From: Micromussa lordhowensis
Taxonomy: Eukaryota; Cnidaria; Anthozoa; Scleractinia; Lobophylliidae
Assembly: GCA_964020085.1 (NCBI GenBank)
Contig: CAXHUQ010000754.1
Coordinates: 196,501-260,500, forward strand
DNA length: 64,000 nucleotides
Direction of reading: 5' to 3'
Shown: in pieces, positions 58,901 to 64,000 of the stretch
Layout: each line of letters opens with the position of its first letter
Numbering within the stretch: position 1 is the stretch's first letter
Notes under the pieces: model-generated
The model's database searches: none
Seen by the model: the letters and a program-made list of their open reading frames with translations, nothing else
Told to the model about the DNA's origin: nothing
Program-made: the position numbers and the translations under genes

Positions 58901-60456
58901 ATGGCATTGGCGCCAGGGTGTTTTTTCTGGCTTTCTTTTTGCAGGAGTTTCCCCTGGTCCCAACTTTGCAGAATTTCAGAAAACGCTTGCTGGGGGTCCC
59001 CTTGGCAAATTTGACATAGCTCGGCTTCACGGGCACTTTAAGAGGCGCGGTTTGCAGCAAAATGTTCTGCTAGGTTGGCACTTTAAGGAAGTGTTAGTTC
59101 GGACATGATGGCATTGGCGCCAGGGTGTTTTCTCTGGCCTTCTTTTTGCAGTAGTTTTCCCCGGTCCCAACTTTGCAGAATTTCAGAAAACGCGCGCTGG
59201 GGGTCCCCTTGGCAAATTTGACATAGCTCGGCTTCACGGGCACTTTGGGAGGCGCCGTTTGCAGCAAAATGTTTTGCTAGGTTGGCACTACAAGAAAATT
59301 GTAGTTAGGACATGATGGCATTGGCGCCAGGGTGTTTTTTCTGGCCTTCTTTTTGCAGTAGTTTTCCCTGGTCCCAACTTTGCAGAATTTCAGAAAACGC
59401 GCCCTGGGGGTCCCCTTGGCAAATTTCACATAGCTCGGCTTCACGGGCACTTTGAGAGGCGCGGTTTGCAGCAAAATGTTCTGCTAGGTTGGCACTTCAA
59501 GGAAATTCTAGTTAGGACATGATGGCATTGGTGCCAGGGTGTTTTTTCTGGCCTTCTTTTTGCAGTAGTTTTCCCTGGTCCCAACTTTGCAGAATTTCAG
59601 AAAACGCGCCCTGGGGGTCCCCTTGGCAAATTTTACATAGCTCGGCTTCACGGGCACTTTAAGAGGCGCGGTTTGCAGCAAAATGTTCTGCTAGGTTGGC
59701 ACTTCAAGGAAATTCTAGTTAAGACATGATGGCATTGGTGCCAAGGTATTTTTTGTGGCCGTCTTTTTGCAGGAGTTTCCCATGGTCCCAACTTTGCAAA
59801 ATTTCAGAAAACGCGCGCTGGGGGTCCCCTTTGCAAATTTGACATAGCTCGGCTTCACGGGCACTAAGGGAAGCGCAGTTTGCAGCAAAATGTTCTGCTA
59901 GGTTGGCACTTTAAGGAACTATTACTTAGCACATGATGGCATTCGCGCCAGGGTGTTTTTTCTGGCCTTCTTTTTGCAGCAGTTTTCCCTGGTCCCAACT
60001 TTGCAGAATTTCAGAAAACCAGCGCTGGGGGTCCCCTTGGAAAATTTGACATAGCTCGGTTTCACGGGCACTTTAAGAGGCGCGGTTTGCAGCAAAATCT
60101 TTTGCTAGGTTGGCACTACAAGGAAATTGTAGTTGCGACATGATGGCATTGGCGCCAGGGTGTTTTTTCTGGCCTTCTTTTTGCAGGAGTTTCCCCTGGT
60201 CTTAACTTTGCAGAATTTCAGAAAACGCGCGCTGGGGGTCCCCTTTTCAAATTTGACATAGCTCGGCTTCACGGGCACTTTGGGAGGCGCGGTTTGCAGC
60301 AAAATGTTCTGCTAGGCTGGCACTTTAAGGAAATTCTAGTTAGGACATGATGGCATTGGCGCCAGGGGGTTTTTTCTGGCCTTCTTTTTGCAGGAGTTTC
60401 CCCTGGTCCCAACTTTGCAGAATTTCAGAAAACGCGCGCTGGGGGTCCCCTTGGCA
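55903..60456 (+). repeat. 22-monomer higher-order repeat, copy 2 (4,554 bp)
   Basis: Tandem partner of 51349-55902. Rare marks in matching order include tttgcgccaggg, gtagttaacac, aaaaccagcgctggg (56289, 57945, 60015), tcttaactttgcag, ccccttttcaaatttg, gtgcttggttatcac, ggccgtctttttgcagg, gcgcgagggtg, gcttgctgggggtcc, gcgccctggggg and cactaagggaagcgc. After 60498 the pattern leaves register, so no third complete copy is present here. Confidence 0.94.
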
Positions 60457-60497
60457 AATTTGACATAGCTCGGCTTCACGGGCACTTTGGGAGGCGC

Positions 60498-63400
60498 GGT
60501 TTGCAGCAAAATGTTCTGCTAGGTTGGCACTTCAAGGAAATGCGAGTTAGCACATGATGGCATTGGCGCGAGGGTGTTTTTGCTGGCCTTCTTTTTGCAG
60601 TAGTTTTCCCTGGTCCCAACTTTGCAGAATTTCAGAAAACGCGCGCTGGGGGTCCCCTTGGCAAATTTGACATAGCTCGGCTTCACGGGCACTTTGGAAG
60701 GCACGGTTTGCAGCAAAATGTTCTGCTAGGTTGGCTCTTGAAGGAAATTTTAGTTATGACATGATGGCATTGGCGCCAGGGTTTTTTTTCTGGCCTTCTT
60801 TTTGCAGTAGTTTTCCCTGGTCCCAACTTTGCAGAATTTCAGAAAACGCGCGCTGGGGGTCCCCTTGGCAAATTTGACATAGCTCGGCTTCACGGGCACT
60901 TTGGAAGGCACGGTTTGCAGCAAAATGTTCTGCTAGGTTGGCTCTTGAAGGAAATTTTAGTTATGACATGATGGCATTGGCGCCAGGGTTTTTTTTCTGG
61001 CCTTCTTTTTGCAGTAGTTTTCCCTGGTCCCAACTTTGCAGAATTTCAGAAAACGCGCGCTGGGGGTCCCCTTGGCAAATTTGACATAGCTCGGCTTCAC
61101 GGGCACTTTGGAAGGCACGGTTTGCAGCAAAATGTTCTGCTAGGTTGGCACTTCAAGGAAATGCGAGTCAAGACATGATGGCATTGGCGCCAGGGTGTTT
61201 TCTCTGGCCTTCTTTTTGCAGTAGTTTTCCCTGGTCCCAACTTTGCAGAATTTCAGAAAACGCGCGCTGGGGGTCCCCTTGGCAAATTTGACATACCTCG
61301 GCTTCACGAGCACTTTGGGAGGCGCCGTTTGCAGCAAAATGTTTTGCTAGGTTGGCACTACAAGAAAATGGTAGTTAGGACATGATGGCATTGGCGCCTG
61401 GGTGTTTTTTCTGGCCTTCTTTTTGCAGTAGTTTTCCCTGGTCCCAACTTTGCAGAATTTCAGAAAACGCGCCCTGGGGGTCCCCTTGGCAAATTTCACA
61501 TAGCTCGGCTTCACGGGCACTTTAAGAGGCGCGGTTTGCAGCAAAATGTTCTGCTAGATTGGCACTTTAAGGAAATTTTAGTTAGGACATGATGGCATTG
61601 GTGCCAAGGTGCTTTTTCTGGCCTTCTTTTTGCAGTAGTTTTCCCTGGTCCCAACTTTGCAGAATTTCAGAAAACGCGCGCTGGGTGTTCCCTTGGCAAA
61701 TTTGACATAGCTCGGCTTCCCGGGCACTTTAAGAGGCGCGGTTTGCAGCAAAATATTTTGCTAGGTTGGCACTTTAAGGAAATCATAGTTAAGTCATGAT
61801 TGCATTGGCGCCAGGGTGTTTTTGTGGCCGTCTTTTTGCAGGAGTTTCCCATGGTCCAAACTTTGCAAAATTTCAGAAAACGCGCGTTGGGGGTCCCCTT
61901 TGCAAATTTGACATAGCTCGGCTTCACGGGCACTTTGGGAGGCGCAGTTTGCAGCAAAATGTTCTCCTAGGTTGGCACTTCAAGAAAATTCTAGTTAACA
62001 CATGATGGCATTTGCGCCAGGGTTTTTTTTCTGGCCTTCTTTTTGCAGGAGCTTCCCCTGGTCCCAACTTTGCACAATTTCAGAAAACGCGCGCTGGGGG
62101 TCCCCTTGGCAAATTTGACATAGCTCGGCTTCACGGGCACTTTGGGAGGTGCGGTTTGCAGCAAAATGTTGTGCTAGGTTGGCACTTTAAGGAAATATTA
62201 CTTAGGACATGATGGCATTGGCGCCAGGGTGTTTTTTCTGGCCTTCTTTTTGCAGGAGTTTCCCCTGGTCTTAACTTTGCAGAATTTCAGAAAACGCGCG
62301 CTGGGGGTCCCCTTTTCAAATTTGACATAGCTCGGCTTCACGGGCACTTTGGGAGGCGCGGTTTGCAGCAAAATGTTCTGCTAGGCTGGCACTATAAGGA
62401 AATTCTAGTTAAGACATGATGGCATTGGCGCCAGGGTTTTTTTTCTGGCCTTCTTTTTGCAGGAGTTTCCCCTGGTCCCAACTTTGCAGAATTTCAGAAA
62501 ACGCGCGCTGGGGGTCCCCTTGGCAAATTTGACATAGCTCGGCTTCACGGGCATTTTGGGAGGCGCGGTTTGCAGCAAAATGTTCTGCTAGGTTGGCACT
62601 TCAAGGAAATGCGAGTTAGCACATGATGGCATTGGCGCGAGGGTGTTTTTGCTGGCCTTCTTTTTGCAGTAGTTTTCCATGGTCCCAACTTTGCAGAATT
62701 TCAGAAAACGCGCGCTGGGGGTCCCCTTGGCAAATTTGACATAGCTCGGCTTCACGGGCACTTTAAGAGGCGCGGTTTGCAGCAAAATGTTCTGCTAGGT
62801 TCGCACTTTAAGGAAATCTTAGTTAGGACATGATGGCATTGGCGCCAGGGTGTTTTCTTTGGCCTTCTTTTTGCAGTAGTTTTCCCTGGTCCCAACTTTG
62901 CAGAATTTCAGAAAACGCGCGATCGGGGTCCCCTTGGCAAATTTGACATAGCTCGGCTTCACGGGCACTTTGGGAGGCGCCGTTTGCAGCAAAATGTTTT
63001 GCTAGGTTGGCACTACAAGAAAACCGTAGTTAGGACATGATGGCATTGGCGCCAGGGTGTTTTTTCTGGCCTTCTTTTTGCAGTAGTTTTCCCTGGTCCC
63101 GACTTTGCAGAATTTCAGAAAACGCGCGCTGGGGGTCCCCTTGGCAAATTTGACATAGCTCGGCTTCACTGGCACTTCAAGAGGCGCCGTTTGCAGCAAA
63201 ATGTTTTGCTAGATTGGCACTACAAGAAAATTGTAGTTAGGACATGATGGCATTGGCGCCAGGGTGTTTTTTTCTGGCCTTCTTTTTGCAGTAGTTTTCC
63301 CTAGTCCCAACTTTGCAGAATTTCAAAAAACGCGCGCTGGGGGTCCCCTTGGCAAATTTGACATAGCTCGGCTTCACGGGCACTTTAAGAGGCGCGGTTT

Positions 63401-64000
63401 GCAGCAAAATGTTCTGCTAGGTTGGCACTTAAAGGAAAACGTAGTTACAACATGATGGCATTGGCGCCAGGGTGTTTTTTTCCGGCCTTCTTTTTGCAGT
63501 AGTTTTCCCTGGTCCCAACTTTGCAGAATTTCAGAAAACGCGCGCTGGGGGTCCCCTTGGCAAATTTGACATAGCTTGGCTTCAGGGGCACTTTAAGAGG
63601 CGCCGTTTGCAGCAAAATGTTTTGCTAGGTTGGCACTAGAAGAAAATTGTAGTTAGGACATGATGGCATTGGCGCCAGGGTGTTTTTTCTGGCCTTCTTT
63701 TTGCAGTAGTTTTCCCTGGTCCCAACTTTGCAGAATTTCAGAAAACGCGCCCTGCGGGTCCCCTTGGCAAATTTGACATAGCTCGGCTTCACGGGCACTT
63801 TAAGAGGCGCGGTTTGCAGCAAAATGTTCTGCTAGGTTGGCACTTTAAGGAAAACATAGTTACGACATGATTGCATTGGCGCCAGGGTTTCTTTTCTGGC
63901 CTTCTTTTTGCAGTAGTTTTCCCTGGTCCCAACTTTGCAGAATTTCAGAAAACGCGCGCTGGGGGTCCCCTTGGCAAATTTGACATAGCTCGGCTTCACT
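60498..64000 (+). repeat. Right-edge satellite monomers, less ordered
   Basis: About 17 monomers using the types of the 22-monomer unit in another order: gcgcgagggtg (60566, 62636), gcgccctggggg (61470), gcgccctgcgggtcc (63746), gcgccgtttgc (several), ccccttttcaaatttg (62310). Odd forms include cgcgatcggggtcc near 62919, catacctcgg near 61293 and ttcaggggcac near 63581. The array is still satellite at 64000. Confidence 0.83.
60754..61167 (+). repeat. Two adjacent near-identical monomers
   Basis: Monomers 60754-60960 and 60961-61167 match except near the tail, where the first has ggctcttgaaggaaatttt and the second has ggcacttcaaggaaatgcg. Both have ttatgacatg, a long T run after caggg and ggaaggcacggtttgc. 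The preceding monomer, 60547-60753, shares the ggaaggcacgg and ggctcttg tail. This is a single-monomer amplification. Confidence 0.9.

Larger units (their letters stand above)
1..64000 (+). repeat. 207-bp satellite DNA array, head-to-tail, fills the window
   Basis: Every part of the window reads as the same 207 bp monomer. I phased monomers on the ttaggacatgatgg landmark: the first complete one starts at 108 and the last start is 63860, with checkpoints at 1763, 8385, 14393, 19370, 24560, 31819, 42182, 53509 and 63446 drifting only from -5 to +53 bases from a strict 207 grid. This gives 308 complete monomers. Drift comes from T-tract length changes and three 20 bp deletions. No monomer is inverted and no foreign sequence interrupts the array. 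Established knowledge: arrays like this form heterochromatin, often centromeric or subtelomeric. Chromosomal location and species are not shown by the sequence. Confidence 0.98.

Noticed and set aside
1..64000. CRISPR array
   Set aside because: The repeated unit is 207 bp with no short repeat and unique spacer pattern, and all of the unit is conserved. No cas-like gene is present.
1..64000. CENP-B box in the monomer
   Set aside because: I looked for the spaced TTCG, A, CGGG pattern on both strands of the consensus. cttcacggg gives a CGGG but the TTCG is absent at the right distance, and the reverse strand lacks the needed T.
1..64000. Telomeric repeat, rDNA spacer or transposon interior
   Set aside because: No short G-rich telomeric hexamer or heptamer runs, no rRNA-like sequence, no terminal inverted repeats, target duplications or reverse-transcriptase motifs were seen.
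1..64000. Naming the species or known satellite family
   Set aside because: I do not recognise the monomer. Base composition and period alone fit many plants and animals, so a name would be a guess.

Overview
The whole 64,000-base window is one uninterrupted tandem satellite array. The monomer is 207 bp, about 48% G+C by hand count of the consensus, and every copy lies head-to-tail in the same orientation. Phase tracking from the first monomer start (108) to the last (63860) gives 308 complete monomers, mean 206.99 bp, with part-monomers at both ends (1-107 and 63860-64000). The array therefore runs past both edges. I found no unique sequence, transposon, RNA gene, CRISPR array, operon or credible protein gene. 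Many short open frames exist on both strands, but they follow from 207 being 3 x 69 and recur in nearly every monomer.

This kind of sequence points to a eukaryotic chromosome: long homogeneous nucleosome-scale satellite, typical of centromeric, pericentromeric, subtelomeric or knob heterochromatin. I do not recognise the monomer and cannot name the species. About eight CpG sites per monomer are mostly intact, so either CpG methylation is weak or homogenisation is fast.

The layout is a mosaic of recently copied multi-monomer blocks. 1-6 kb: a 14-monomer (2,898 bp) unit present twice in tandem and again near 30.7-34 kb. 6.2-7.8 kb: a cassette repeated at 38.1-39.7 kb and, with three monomers missing, at 44.7-45.6 kb. 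9.3-15.8 kb: interlaced 5- and 12-monomer duplications. 15.8-26.2 kb: a unit of about 5 kb in two tandem copies. 26.6-30 kb: 3- and 4-monomer duplications. 34.4-35.7 kb: a 3-monomer duplication. 39-48.8 kb: several shuffled duplications, including an 834 bp tandem pair and three monomers with the same 20 bp deletion. 51.3-60.5 kb: a clean 22-monomer (4,554 bp) higher-order unit in two tandem copies. 60.5-64 kb: related but less ordered monomers.

The points most worth following up are: two hypervariable dinucleotides that flank a conserved core in each monomer; a 3' splice-acceptor-like tract in almost every monomer; a cluster of short dyads; repeated use of the same cassettes 28-32 kb apart; and domain-private variants, including one that destroys the CGCGCG core. 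All block limits were set by eye at the first consistent mismatch, and an assembly error in such a repeat cannot be excluded from sequence alone.
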